Both the position numbers and the translations under genes were made by a program. A DNA stretch of 64,000 nt from contig CP114561.1 in NCBI GenBank assembly GCA_028865235.1, forward strand, positions 2,128,001 to 2,192,000, written 5' to 3'. The stretch is from Candidatus Manganitrophus sp. (GTDB lineage Bacteria > Nitrospirota > Nitrospiria > SBBL01 > Manganitrophaceae). The notes under the pieces were generated by a model, which saw only the letters and a list, made by a program, of their open reading frames with translations, had not been told where the DNA came from and ran no database searches. Below, piece after piece: positions 17,521 through 25,498 of this stretch (positions within the stretch are counted from its first letter, which is position 1; the number at the start of each line of letters is the position of its first letter).

Positions 17521-17546
17521 CATGCCGCGAAGACGCATGATATAGT
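17517..17546 (+). promoter_or_regulatory. sigma70-type promoter of the ferredoxin gene
   Basis: TTGACA (17517-17522) and TATAGT (17541-17546) are separated by 18 bases. The -35 overlaps the stop codon of the peroxiredoxin gene. The ferredoxin ATG lies 44 bases downstream with an AAGGAGG site. Confidence 0.65.
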
Positions 17547-17590
17547 TCGAAAATCATTTTCTTTCAACGTAACAAGGAGGTAGCCCTACC

Positions 17591-17959
17591 ATGGCACTTT
17601 TGATCACCAGTGAATGCATCGCCTGCGCAGCCTGTCTGCCTGAGTGTCCGAACGAAGCGATCTTCGAGAATCGAAGCGACTGCGAATCAAAGGGATATAA
17701 ATTGACCGGGGAAGATGGAGGCGGCCAGCTCGCTCACGCCACCAGCGACAACATCTACGTCATCACCTACGAACGCTGCACCGAATGTGTGGGCCACTTT
17801 GATGAGCCCCAGTGCGCGGCGGTTTGTCCGGTGTCCGACTGCTGCATCTCCGATCCGACCTATCCCGAAAAGGCCGATGTCCTTCTGGCAAAAGCCAAGA
17901 CACTGAATCCGGACAAGGAAATCGATCCGGCGCGCGTCTGGAGCGGGGTTCGGAACTAA
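17591..17959 (+). CDS. 2[4Fe-4S] ferredoxin (YfhL/Allochromatium type)
   Basis: This is a low-potential electron carrier of 122 residues. The first cluster motif is CIACAACLPECP. The second, CTECVGHFDEPQCAAVCP, has the long loop (Cys-x2-Cys-x8-Cys-x3-Cys) typical of Allochromatium vinosum-type ferredoxins, with a further SDCC nearby. There is a C-terminal extension of about 35 residues. A strong AAGGAGG precedes ATG 17591, and it has its own promoter and a terminator, so it is monocistronic. Redox partners cannot be deduced. Confidence 0.92.
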   Translation: MALLITSECIACAACLPECPNEAIFENRSDCESKGYKLTGEDGGGQLAHATSDNIYVITYERCTECVGHFDEPQCAAVCPVSDCCISDPTYPEKADVLLAKAKTLNPDKEIDPARVWSGVRN

Positions 17960-17990
17960 CGCACCGACGTTCGAGCGCAGCCTCTTAACT

Positions 17991-18030
17991 AAAAAGGGAA
18001 GGCCGATTAAAACCGGCCTTCCCTTTTTTT
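17991..18030 (+). terminator. bidirectional intrinsic terminator
   Basis: A ten-base-pair perfect stem (17996-18005 with 18014-18023) and an eight-base loop are flanked by AAAAA on the left and TTTTTTT on the right. It lies between the convergent ferredoxin (+) and CBS (-) genes, so it can serve both. Confidence 0.9.
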
Positions 18031-18053
18031 AGGTTTATCCCCGCCGGGACGAT

Positions 18054-18434
18054 TTACAATCGGTTCTTAAAGCAGATCACCAAATCGCGCACCGAGATGA
18101 TCCCGACGATCTTTCCCTTGTCGGTCACGGCCAGGTGCCGCACCCCCTTCGTCGCCATCAGGTCGTTCGCCTCTTTGGCGGTCTTGTCGATATCGATCCC
18201 GATGACCGGCTGACTCATGATTCTTTCCACGGGAGTGGTGTCGGGATTGAGGCCGTCGGCGAGCGCCTTTCGGACAAAATCGGTCTCGCTCACAATCCCG
18301 ATCCGCTCCATCCCCTCGCTGACCAGGAGGGAGCCGATTCGTTTATCCCGCATCTGTCTTGCCGCATCCCTTACCGTGGTCTTTGGGGAAATTTCCTGAA
18401 GATCCCGATGCATCAAAAGGGCCAATGGTGTCAT
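18054..18434 (-). CDS. two-CBS-domain protein
   Basis: This is a 126-residue protein made of a tandem CBS pair (Bateman module): MTPLALLMHRDLQEISPKTT, RIGSLLVSE, RIGIVSETDFVRKAL for the first, and VERIMSQPVIGIDID, GVRHLAVTDKGKIVGIIS for the second. Such modules usually bind adenine nucleotides and regulate partners. ATG 18434 has an AGGGAGGAG site. A longer open frame upstream (to 18665) reads through the sirtuin coding region and is a shadow. The gene follows the sirtuin gene by 29 bases on the same strand. Confidence 0.88.
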   Translation of the reverse strand: MTPLALLMHRDLQEISPKTTVRDAARQMRDKRIGSLLVSEGMERIGIVSETDFVRKALADGLNPDTTPVERIMSQPVIGIDIDKTAKEANDLMATKGVRHLAVTDKGKIVGIISVRDLVICFKNRL

Positions 18435-18463
18435 CTTCTCCTCCCTAACGAATCGAAATGATT

Positions 18464-19198
18464 CTAATGGTTGGCATGAATCAATTGGGGAACAACCTCC
18501 GAGGCGCGCCCGATCAGAAGCAGATCCCGGTCTGCAATTTCCGAATCCACCATATTGATCTCGATCGTGAACGCCCCATGCTCCTTGGCGATCGATGCGA
18601 ATGAAGCGGCGGGCTGAACGATTCCGGACGTTCCGATCACCAAGAAAACCCCTCCTCCTTGGCATGCCTCCAGACTCTTTTTCAGATGGAGCGGGTTAAT
18701 CGCCTCTCCAAACCAGACCACATCGGGACGGAGCAATGAACGACAAAGATCGCAATGGGGAAGCCGGGGAAGCTCGAGGGAGCGGTTTTCCGTGATCCGA
18801 CCGCAGCGCATACAACGCATCCGCCAAAGGCTTCCATGTAACTCGATGATCTTCCGGCTCCCGGCCAGTGGATGAAGCCCGTCGACATTTTGAGTGATCA
18901 ACGTGAAACTCGGACAGGCGTTCTCAAGTGAGACCAACGCTTCGTGCGCCGGGTTGGGACGTTTTTCCGAGATGATTTGACGCCGCCAGTGATACCACTC
19001 CCAGACAATCTCAGGATGTGATTCAAACGCCTCGGGCGTGGCAAGCTCTTCCGCCCGAAACTGCTTCCAGAGCCCCCCCTCTCCCCTGAACGTGGGGACC
19101 CCGCTGTCGGCTGAAATCCCGGCGCCGGTTAAAACGGTGATCGAATGGGCGGAGGCGATCCGGTCCCGCGCTGTTTTGATCAGTCTTTCGGTGAGGAT
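18464..19198 (-). CDS. cobB: sirtuin NAD-dependent protein deacylase, probable AUC start
   Basis: This Sir2-family enzyme removes acyl groups from lysines using NAD+. The NAD-binding motif GAGISADSGVPTFRG, the ITQNVDGLH motif, the catalytic His in ELHGSLW, and a zinc ribbon (CMRCG and CDLC) are all present; the end shows GTSGIVQPAA and EIN. The frame is open only back to 19207, where a stop occurs, and contains no ATG, GTG or TTG before the catalytic core. AGGAGG lies four bases before ATC 19198, giving (M)LTERLIKTARDRI, a normal sirtuin N-terminus. I therefore mark AUC as the likely start unless the base is miscalled. Length is about 244 residues. Confidence 0.88.
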   Translation of the reverse strand: MLTERLIKTARDRIASAHSITVLTGAGISADSGVPTFRGEGGLWKQFRAEELATPEAFESHPEIVWEWYHWRRQIISEKRPNPAHEALVSLENACPSFTLITQNVDGLHPLAGSRKIIELHGSLWRMRCMRCGRITENRSLELPRLPHCDLCRSLLRPDVVWFGEAINPLHLKKSLEACQGGGVFLVIGTSGIVQPAASFASIAKEHGAFTIEINMVDSEIADRDLLLIGRASEVVPQLIHANH

Positions 19199-19267
19199 AG
19201 ATCCTCCTCAATGAATGGGTTGAGTATACCGAATCGTCTCCATGAAAACAATAAAATCAGATTTCTA

Positions 19268-19297
19268 TTGACATCAATGAGAATTCCTAAGTATTCT
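19268..19297 (+). promoter_or_regulatory. sigma70-type promoter of the second GGDEF gene
   Basis: TTGACA (19268-19273) and TATTCT (19292-19297) are 18 bases apart. The gene start at 19335 has GGGGAGG upstream. Confidence 0.55.
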
Positions 19298-19334
19298 AAG
19301 CCCTTTGGGTGCCAAGAAAATATGGGGAGGAAAA

Positions 19335-20297
19335 ATGAAACGAGGCCTGCTTCTGGTCAAGAAGGAGAGAGGACAACGGCGAAAAATGAGGGAAGCCCTT
19401 AAAGAGGGCCCGACCGCCTACCGGATCTATGAAGCGGAGACCCTCCGGCAGGGGCTTCGCATTCTCTCCAAGGAGAAGGTCGATCTGATCATCTACGACG
19501 ATCCGGCCTCCGCCCATCCCCCCGAAATGGATCTCTCCCCTCTCTCCTCTTTTGTCGATCAAAGAGTCGCCCAAGAGATTCCCCTTTTGCTGATCGGGTC
19601 TCCCCACGATGCGCTTCAAAAACAAAAAGCGCTCGACAACGGCGCGTGGGATTACATCACCCGCCCCTACCGGATTCAAGATCTGGTCCTACGCGCCGAA
19701 GTCCTCTTGCGGATCAAAGCGACACAGGATAAACTCAAGCAGCGTATCCGGCAATTGGAACGTCTGTCGATCATCGATCCTTTAACCGGGCTTTACAATC
19801 GCAAATATCTGAAAGAATTTCTGCAGCGGGAGATTCGTCGGGCGGAACGGCAAAAAGGACAGATCTTCTGCATGATGATGGATGTCGATCATTTTAAGCG
19901 AATCAACGACGACTTAGGCCATCTCAACGGAGATCGGGTTCTGCAGGAGATCGGGACGATTCTCCGAGACCTTCTTCGGGGATACGACTTCGCCGCGCGA
20001 TACGGCGGAGACGAATTTACCATCGTGCTGCCTCAACGGATGGAAGAAAAAGCAGCGTTGGAGGTGGCCGAACGAATCCGCCGAACGATTGCAGATCATG
20101 TTTTCGGTTTACGAAAAGGAAAGAAGGGAGGGACCCGATTTACCGTGAGCATCGGCCTGGCGACCTTCCCTTCTCCCGGTATCGATACCGAAGAGACCCT
20201 CATTGCGGCCGCAGACGATGCCCTCTATGGCGCCAAGCGTTCCGGGAAGAACTGCGCCCTCATTCATCAACCAAATGAGCCGAATGAATTCGCCTGA
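19335..20297 (+). CDS. diguanylate cyclase with degenerate receiver domain
   Basis: This GGDEF protein is predicted to make cyclic di-GMP. The catalytic domain starts near residue 145 (LSIIDPLTGLYNRKYL) with intact RYGGDEFTIVL and an I-site R-x-x-D (RGYD) five residues before it. The N-terminal 120 residues have the receiver fold pattern, but key residues are changed. The acidic pair after beta-1 is KK (GLLLVKKERG), and the conserved Lys of the KP motif is Arg (YITRPY). One Asp remains near VDLIIYDD. Phosphorylation by the standard route is therefore unlikely. ATG 19335 has a strong GGGGAGG. Its end overlaps the SirB1-like gene by 23 bases. Confidence 0.9.
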   Translation: MKRGLLLVKKERGQRRKMREALKEGPTAYRIYEAETLRQGLRILSKEKVDLIIYDDPASAHPPEMDLSPLSSFVDQRVAQEIPLLLIGSPHDALQKQKALDNGAWDYITRPYRIQDLVLRAEVLLRIKATQDKLKQRIRQLERLSIIDPLTGLYNRKYLKEFLQREIRRAERQKGQIFCMMMDVDHFKRINDDLGHLNGDRVLQEIGTILRDLLRGYDFAARYGGDEFTIVLPQRMEEKAALEVAERIRRTIADHVFGLRKGKKGGTRFTVSIGLATFPSPGIDTEETLIAAADDALYGAKRSGKNCALIHQPNEPNEFA

Positions 20298-21126
20298 AAA
20301 TGACCGCACCCTTGACGCATTGATCCGGCTGTTGGGAGAGGAAGGTGCCCACTTCGAGATCATCCGCCGACGATTGGTCGAGATCGGCTCCCCCGCCCTC
20401 CCGGCGCTGGAGCGGTGCGTGAGGGAAGGCGCTCCATTGATATCGGAGCGGGCCGGCCAGATTATCGAGTCGATCCGGCTTGAAGCGTTGGATGAGGAGT
20501 GGCAACGTTATGCCGAGAAAGAACCCTGCTCCCTGGAAGAGGGGGTCTTTCTCCTCGCTCGATTCGCCTACCCCGAGATGAATTCGGAAATTTATCGGAC
20601 AAAGATCGATCGGATGGCCGAGGTCCTCCGGAGGAGGATTCAACCCGACTCGTCTCCCCCCGCGGTGATCCGGACCCTGAATCAGTATCTCTTCGAAGAG
20701 CTTCTCTTCTCAGGAAATCGCGAGAACTACTACCTCCCGGAAAATAGCTATATCAATACCGTCCTCGACACAAAGAAGGGGATTCCGATCAGCTTATCGG
20801 TGGTGATGCTCCTTCTTGCAGAGAGGCTGAGTCTCCCTCTCCACGGAATCGGGATGCCGGGTCACTTCCTGGTTTCCTGGTCGGATGAACGAGACGAAAT
20901 TTACATCGATCCCTACCATGAAGGCCGGATGCTGACCCGCGGGGAGATTGAATCGCAACTCCCAGGAGACGAAAAAGGGCTCATCGCTCAATACCTTCGA
21001 AAGGTTTCCACGCGCCAAATCATTACAAGGATGATCCGCAACCTTATTCACATTTATACTGAAGGGGGAGAAACAGAAAAAGGTTCCTGGTTGGAGCGGT
21101 TCCACAAACGGGTTCATTCGACTTAG
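20275..21126 (+). CDS. SirB1-like transglutaminase-fold protein
   Basis: This protein is of the SirB1/transglutaminase-like family (also called UPF0162 or TPR-transglutaminase). The signature KKGIPISLSVVMLLLAERL followed by GMPGHFLVSW and IYIDPYHEGRML is clear. It is about 280 residues, with an N-terminal helical, HEAT-like part (residues 10-75). The classical catalytic Cys is not evident at the usual position, where SLSVV is present, so enzymatic activity is doubtful. Starts are possible at ATG 20275 or 20284; both lie inside the end of the GGDEF gene, indicating coupled translation. Confidence 0.8.
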   Translation: MSRMNSPENDRTLDALIRLLGEEGAHFEIIRRRLVEIGSPALPALERCVREGAPLISERAGQIIESIRLEALDEEWQRYAEKEPCSLEEGVFLLARFAYPEMNSEIYRTKIDRMAEVLRRRIQPDSSPPAVIRTLNQYLFEELLFSGNRENYYLPENSYINTVLDTKKGIPISLSVVMLLLAERLSLPLHGIGMPGHFLVSWSDERDEIYIDPYHEGRMLTRGEIESQLPGDEKGLIAQYLRKVSTRQIITRMIRNLIHIYTEGGETEKGSWLERFHKRVHST

Positions 21127-21171
21127 TGGACGGCGCGCGGGAAAGAATCTTGCGCTAAAACGGCGGAAATC

Positions 21172-21726
21172 TTAGGAGGGTTCTTCGTCGGGAAGATCTT
21201 CTTCCAAGGAGAGGTTCCAGTAAAGATAATCACGCCAGCTTTCCGGCGTCTTTTTAATCCCGATGGTGATCGTTAAGGAAGGGCTCCAGCTCGGCTTCTC
21301 CGGCTTCTTGATCAGCCGCATGTTTGCCTCGTCGGGGGTGCGGCCGCTTTTCCGATTGTTACACCGGATACAGGCGGTCACGATATTGGTCCAGGTTTTC
21401 TTCCCTCCCTTGGCGATCGGGACGACATGATCAAAGGTCAGCTCATCGGCCCGGAAGCGCTGGCCGCAATATTGGCAAGAATGTTTGTCCCTCGCAAAGA
21501 TATTTCCCCGGGAAAACTTGACGACCCGCTGGTTTTTCTTGATTTTGACGAGTTCGAGAAGACGCAGCACGGAAGGAAGTCGGAAGGAAATAGAAACGCC
21601 TCGGATCTCCCGATCGTAAACCTCCAGAACCTCTACTTTCCCCTGGCACAAGAGAAGAATCGCTTTTTTCCAAGGGATGACCCGCAAAGGCTCGTAGGTT
21701 GCGTTTAATAGAAGGGTCATTTCCAT
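21172..21726 (-). CDS. HNH endonuclease-family protein
   Basis: This is a 184-residue protein with a C-terminal HNH domain: zinc knuckle CQYCGQRF, then LTFDHVVPIAKGGKKTW with the catalytic His, TNIVTAC, and CNNRKSGRTP. The N-terminal 70 residues (LLLNATYEPLRVIPWKKA) match the widespread chromosomal HNH family found in many bacterial phyla, whose role is unknown but which is not typically phage-borne. It lies alone, convergent to the SirB1-like gene. Its upstream region leads towards tRNA-Leu. A structural role in DNA repair is possible but not shown. Confidence 0.85.
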   Translation of the reverse strand: MEMTLLLNATYEPLRVIPWKKAILLLCQGKVEVLEVYDREIRGVSISFRLPSVLRLLELVKIKKNQRVVKFSRGNIFARDKHSCQYCGQRFRADELTFDHVVPIAKGGKKTWTNIVTACIRCNNRKSGRTPDEANMRLIKKPEKPSWSPSLTITIGIKKTPESWRDYLYWNLSLEEDLPDEEPS

Positions 21727-21899
21727 ACTGCCTCTTTAGAAATTATACCATGTTTACCCCGATGCACTCAGAGGTAAAGCTCTCTAAGGAAGAAATGCGG
21801 ATAACGGGCTGCGGCTTGGGAAGTAAGAGGTGGGTTAAGATCTTCCGAACGGTGCACAAGAAGGTCATCCGAACGAAGGTGAACCATCAATTGGAGTGT

Positions 21900-21984
21900 T
21901 GGTGCCGAAGGGGGGATTTGAACCCCCACGGGTTGCCCCACACGCCCCTCAAACGTGCGTGTCTACCAGTTCCACCACTTCGGC
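21900..21984 (-). tRNA. tRNA-Leu (anticodon GAG)
   Basis: Read on the minus strand, the acceptor GCCGAAG (21984-21978) pairs with CTTCGGC, and an encoded CCA ends at 21900. The long variable arm and the D-loop GGTAGAC are typical of leucine tRNA. The anticodon loop TTGAGGG gives anticodon GAG. The T arm contains GGTTCAAATCC. Confidence 0.95.
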
Positions 21985-21995
21985 AAATTTTGGCC

Positions 21996-22024
21996 ATTAT
22001 AATGACTCCGCATTATCCTGTCAA
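21996..22024 (-). promoter_or_regulatory. consensus sigma70 promoter of tRNA-Leu
   Basis: On the minus strand TTGACA (22024-22019) and TATAAT (22001-21996) match consensus perfectly with a 17-base spacer. The -10 box ends 11 bases before the first tRNA base. Confidence 0.85.
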
Positions 22025-22104
22025 GCAATCCGCGATGAAAACGTCGTCATCAGTAATGAAAAAAAGTAATGAAAAAACGATGCGCCCTTTGGTCGATCAT
22101 AGCG

Positions 22105-22133
22105 TTGACTTGGGAAATGCTTTCTGATACCCT
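22105..22133 (+). promoter_or_regulatory. sigma70-type promoter of the transketolase genes
   Basis: TTGACT (22105-22110) and TACCCT (22128-22133) are 17 bases apart. The expected start is about 22140, only five bases before ATG 22145, and no Shine-Dalgarno sequence fits in between, so the transcript may be essentially leaderless. Confidence 0.5.
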
Positions 22134-22144
22134 AAGCCCCGCTT

Positions 22145-22966
22145 ATGGAAAACGGAACGATCGAACAGCTTCAAAAGAAAGCCACGCTCCTTCGGCGAGA
22201 CATAGTGGAGATGATCACCGCCGCCGCCTCCGGACACCCCGGGGGGTCCCTCTCGGCGGCCGACCTGATCACGGCCCTCTATTTTAAGCTCCTCCGCCAC
22301 AAGCCGTCCGATCCGGAATGGGCAGACCGCGATCGATTCATTCTGAGCAAGGGGCACGGCGCCCCCGCCCTTTATGCAGCGTTGGCGCGGACCGGTTATT
22401 TTCCGGTCGAAGCGCTGAAAACCCTCCGGAAGCTCGGCAGCCCCCTTCAGGGCCACCCCGAAAAAGGAAAGCTCGCCGGCGTTGAAGCCTCCACCGGATC
22501 GCTGGGCCAGGGGGTCTCGATCGGGGCGGGAATGGCGCTGGCGGGACGGCTCGACCGGAAAGATTATCGCGTTTATGTCTTGATGGGGGACGGCGAAGCG
22601 AACGAAGGACAGGTCTGGGAGGCCGCCATGTTCGCCGCCCATTACAAGATCGATCATCTGACCGTGATCCTCGATTGCAATCGCCAGCAGTTGGACGGTT
22701 GGACGACCGAGATCCTCGACATCGAGCCGCTCGCGGACAAATGGCGGGCCTTCGGCTGGCATGTGATCGATTTCGACGGACATGACTTCGGCCAAATCTT
22801 AAACGCTTTCGACGAGGCTCGACGCACCGTCGGAAAACCGACCCTTCTCCTTGCCCGCACCATCAAGGGAAAGGGGGTCTCCTTCATGGAGAACAATCTC
22901 GAATTCCATGGCGTGGCGCCGACCACAGATCAGCTCCAGGCCTCCCTCAAGGAGCTCGACCGATGA
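22145..22966 (+). CDS. transketolase, N-terminal (thiamine diphosphate-binding) subunit
   Basis: This is half of a split transketolase that transfers two-carbon ketol units in the pentose phosphate or Calvin pathway. The 273-residue chain carries the N-terminal pyrophosphate-binding module: AAASGHPGGSLSAADLITAL, LSKGHGAPALYAAL, TGSLGQGVSIGAGMAL and the thiamine diphosphate/metal motif GDGEANEGQVWEA ending in N. It corresponds to residues 1-280 of a full-length enzyme. Its stop overlaps the start of the C-terminal subunit by four bases (ATGA), so both are made from one transcript. Split transketolases occur in many archaea and some bacteria. Confidence 0.93.
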   Translation: MENGTIEQLQKKATLLRRDIVEMITAAASGHPGGSLSAADLITALYFKLLRHKPSDPEWADRDRFILSKGHGAPALYAALARTGYFPVEALKTLRKLGSPLQGHPEKGKLAGVEASTGSLGQGVSIGAGMALAGRLDRKDYRVYVLMGDGEANEGQVWEAAMFAAHYKIDHLTVILDCNRQQLDGWTTEILDIEPLADKWRAFGWHVIDFDGHDFGQILNAFDEARRTVGKPTLLLARTIKGKGVSFMENNLEFHGVAPTTDQLQASLKELDR

Positions 22967-23952
22967 ATGCCAAGAGTCCTTCCGAAACGAAATCAGCCGT
23001 CCAGCGTGAGAAAAAGCTTGGCCTCGCAACACGCGACGCCTACGGTCAGGTGCTGGTGGAGCTCGGCAAGGCCGATCCCCGGATCGTGGCGGTCGATGCC
23101 GACCTTTCAAAATCAACCAAGAGCGGTCTCTTCGGAAAAGCCTTTCCCGACCGCTTCTTCAACTGCGGCATCGCCGAAGCGAACATGGTCTCCGTGGCGG
23201 CGGGACTCGCCTCCTGCGGGAAGATCCCTTTCGCTTCCAGCTTCGCTTCCTTCCTTCTCTGCAAGTCGTTCGATCAACTCCGGATGTCGGTCGCGAATCC
23301 CTCGTTGAATGTGAAAATCGTCGGCTCCCACGGCGGGATCAGCTTGGGAGAAGACGGCGCATCGCAGCAGAGCGTCGAAGATTTCGCCCTTGCCTGCGCC
23401 CTGCCGAAATTCACCGTCCTCTCGCCGGCGGATGAGATCTCCTGCAGAGCGCTCGTCCGGCTGGCGGCGGAACATGTCGGCCCGGTCTACATCCGGACCG
23501 GACGGCCGAAGGCGCCGATCCTCTACACCGGGTCAGAACATTTTCAGTTGGGACGCGCGAACAAGATTGTCGCAGGAGAGGATGTGACGATTATCGCCAA
23601 TGGGCTTCTGGTGTGGGAGGCGTTGGTCGCTTCCGACATCTGCCGGGAGCGGGGGATCTCCGTGGCCGTGCTCGACCTGCATACCCTCAAGCCGATCGAT
23701 GAGGCGGCCGTTATCGCCGCCGCCGAGGAGACCGGCGCGATCGTCACGGCGGAGGAGCATCTTCTCTCGGGAGGGGTGGCAAGCCGCGTCGCGCAGGTGG
23801 TCGCAGAGCACCATCCGGTGCCGATGGCCTCGGTCGGAATCGCCGATACCTATGCGGAATCCGGCACCCCGACGGAGCTGATGGAAAAATACGGCTTAAC
23901 CGCGAAACAGATCGTCCAAGCGGTCGAATCGGTCCTGAAGCGGAAGAAATAA
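22963..23952 (+). CDS. transketolase, C-terminal subunit
   Basis: This partner of the preceding gene supplies the pyrimidine-binding and C-terminal domains. Landmarks are TRDAYGQVLVELG, the catalytic-Glu segment FNCGIAEANMVSVAAGLA, the SHGGISLGEDGASQQSVED region and the C-terminal alpha/beta domain from VTIIANG through AVIAAAEETGAIVTAEEHLL. The 329 residues match the usual length. The start ATG 22963 overlaps the upstream stop. A DXS-like or acetoin-dehydrogenase-like role is excluded mainly by the transketolase-type upstream partner. Confidence 0.93.
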   Translation: MNAKSPSETKSAVQREKKLGLATRDAYGQVLVELGKADPRIVAVDADLSKSTKSGLFGKAFPDRFFNCGIAEANMVSVAAGLASCGKIPFASSFASFLLCKSFDQLRMSVANPSLNVKIVGSHGGISLGEDGASQQSVEDFALACALPKFTVLSPADEISCRALVRLAAEHVGPVYIRTGRPKAPILYTGSEHFQLGRANKIVAGEDVTIIANGLLVWEALVASDICRERGISVAVLDLHTLKPIDEAAVIAAAEETGAIVTAEEHLLSGGVASRVAQVVAEHHPVPMASVGIADTYAESGTPTELMEKYGLTAKQIVQAVESVLKRKK

Positions 23953-23994
23953 ACCGTCTCGTCTTTCCCCAAATCCTCACACAAACCGGTCCGA

Positions 23995-25392
23995 TTAATA
24001 AACCACTTCATAGATTTGAACCGGATGGCTCTTCCCTTTGAGCATGACCGGCTCAAGCGGGATCGTTTTCATCTCCCCTTGAACCGCCTTGAACGTTTCC
24101 GGACAGATGAGGATCTTTTGCTTTCCGCTCTTCGATTGGATTCGGGCGGCGAGATTGACCTCATCCCCGATGACCGAATACTCCATCCGCTTCTCGGAGC
24201 CGATATTGCCCGCGACCACATCTCCCGTCGCGATCCCGATGCCGATATAAATCGCCTCCGCCCCCCGCCGATCCCGCTCTTCATTCAACTCCAGCAGGGC
24301 CCGCTGCATATCGACGGCGGTCCGCACCGCCCGGAGCGGATCATCCGGGTGACGCAGCGGCGCGCCGAAAATCGCCATCATCGCATCCCCGATAAATTTA
24401 TCGAGATTCCCTTCGTGTGTAATGATGATATCGACCATCACGGTGAAGTACTCATTGAGCATACTGACGATCTCTTCCGGCGCCAGCCGTTCCGACATCG
24501 AGGTAAAACCCCGAATATCGGCGAAGAGAATGCTGGCGCGCCGGCGCTCCCCGGTCAGGACGATATCCTTGGCCCCCAGCACCTTTTCCGCAACCTGGGA
24601 AGAAACAAACCGCTGAAAGGTCCCTTTAATTCTGTCCCGCTCCCGCAGTCCGGCAATCATAAAATTAAATGAGTTGGCCAACGCGCCGATCTCATCTTTA
24701 TTCGGGATTTCAACATCCGCCGCGAGGTTCCCCTTGCGAACTTCCTCCATCCCGCGAACCAGCACCTGGATCGGCTGTGTAATCGACGCGGCGACCGCCA
24801 CCGCCACCACCCCCAGGACGACGAAACCGAGGGTCAGGCCAAGCGCCGTCCGCCTCGAAGAAGAGACCTCCCGCTCCATTTCTTCGAGGGAAAAGCCGAC
24901 GACAACCTTTCCCCGCCCGTCGGGCTGAAGCCCAACCTCCACCGGAAGAAGGGATCCCCATCGGGAAGGGCCCGAACGCTCCTCCTTGATCCCCCGCGCG
25001 TCGGTCACTTCCGAGATTAACTCTTTTTCAGCAGACGCAATCTCTTCTTGTTTTAATAATTCTTTCAGAAGGGACTGATTGATCGAAGCGGCCTGCACCT
25101 TCCCAAGCTCGTCGAAGACAACGATGTAAAGCACATTCGGGTCGAGTTGGGGAACGAGCGGGACGAAACTTTTAGAGAGCGTCCAAGCGGGAACCCCGGG
25201 AAGGGGAATCAGGCTCATTGTTCCGGCCGTCTGCGCGATCCTCACCGCCCGCCTTTTCATCTCGCTTCTCAAGGTTTGCTCATGGCGCAGGCCGAAGAGA
25301 AAAGAGATCGAAAACATAATGACCAGAATGAGAAAAACAACCGGAAGGGTGAGTTTCAGCCGAAGACCGAGCTGGATAGGAAAAAGCTTCAT
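23995..25392 (-). CDS. membrane-bound class III adenylate cyclase with HAMP domain
   Basis: The predicted role is to form cAMP from ATP. Domain order: transmembrane helix near residues 14-35, a periplasmic sensor region of about 150 residues, a second transmembrane helix near 188-208, a HAMP domain (SITQPIQVLVRGMEEVRKGN) and a class III cyclase domain. Catalytic residues are visible: metal-binding Asp in ILFADIRGFTSMSE and FIGDAMMAIFG, adenine-specifying Lys in LDKFIGD, and Asn/Arg in VIGDEVNLAARIQ. It is convergent with the transketolase genes with a 42-base gap. The ligand for the periplasmic domain is unknown. Confidence 0.92.
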   Translation of the reverse strand: MKLFPIQLGLRLKLTLPVVFLILVIMFSISFLFGLRHEQTLRSEMKRRAVRIAQTAGTMSLIPLPGVPAWTLSKSFVPLVPQLDPNVLYIVVFDELGKVQAASINQSLLKELLKQEEIASAEKELISEVTDARGIKEERSGPSRWGSLLPVEVGLQPDGRGKVVVGFSLEEMEREVSSSRRTALGLTLGFVVLGVVAVAVAASITQPIQVLVRGMEEVRKGNLAADVEIPNKDEIGALANSFNFMIAGLRERDRIKGTFQRFVSSQVAEKVLGAKDIVLTGERRRASILFADIRGFTSMSERLAPEEIVSMLNEYFTVMVDIIITHEGNLDKFIGDAMMAIFGAPLRHPDDPLRAVRTAVDMQRALLELNEERDRRGAEAIYIGIGIATGDVVAGNIGSEKRMEYSVIGDEVNLAARIQSKSGKQKILICPETFKAVQGEMKTIPLEPVMLKGKSHPVQIYEVVY

Positions 25393-25498
25393 CCGAACCT
25401 ACCTGGTAAAAAGAACGCGGTGAGAAACCGAATTTTCCGGGAGCGCGCCGGACGAGGAGACGCAGCGTCTATCCACTCTCCCCTTTCCGCAAAGACGC

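Noticed and set aside
21172..21726. The HNH gene as a homing endonuclease or phage remnant
   Set aside because: It matches the common chromosomal HNH family in base composition and context, and no phage or intron features are nearby.
21732..22144. Short open frames around tRNA-Leu and before transketolase as genes
   Set aside because: They overlap the tRNA and its promoter, lack ribosome-binding sites, and show no recognisable protein pattern.
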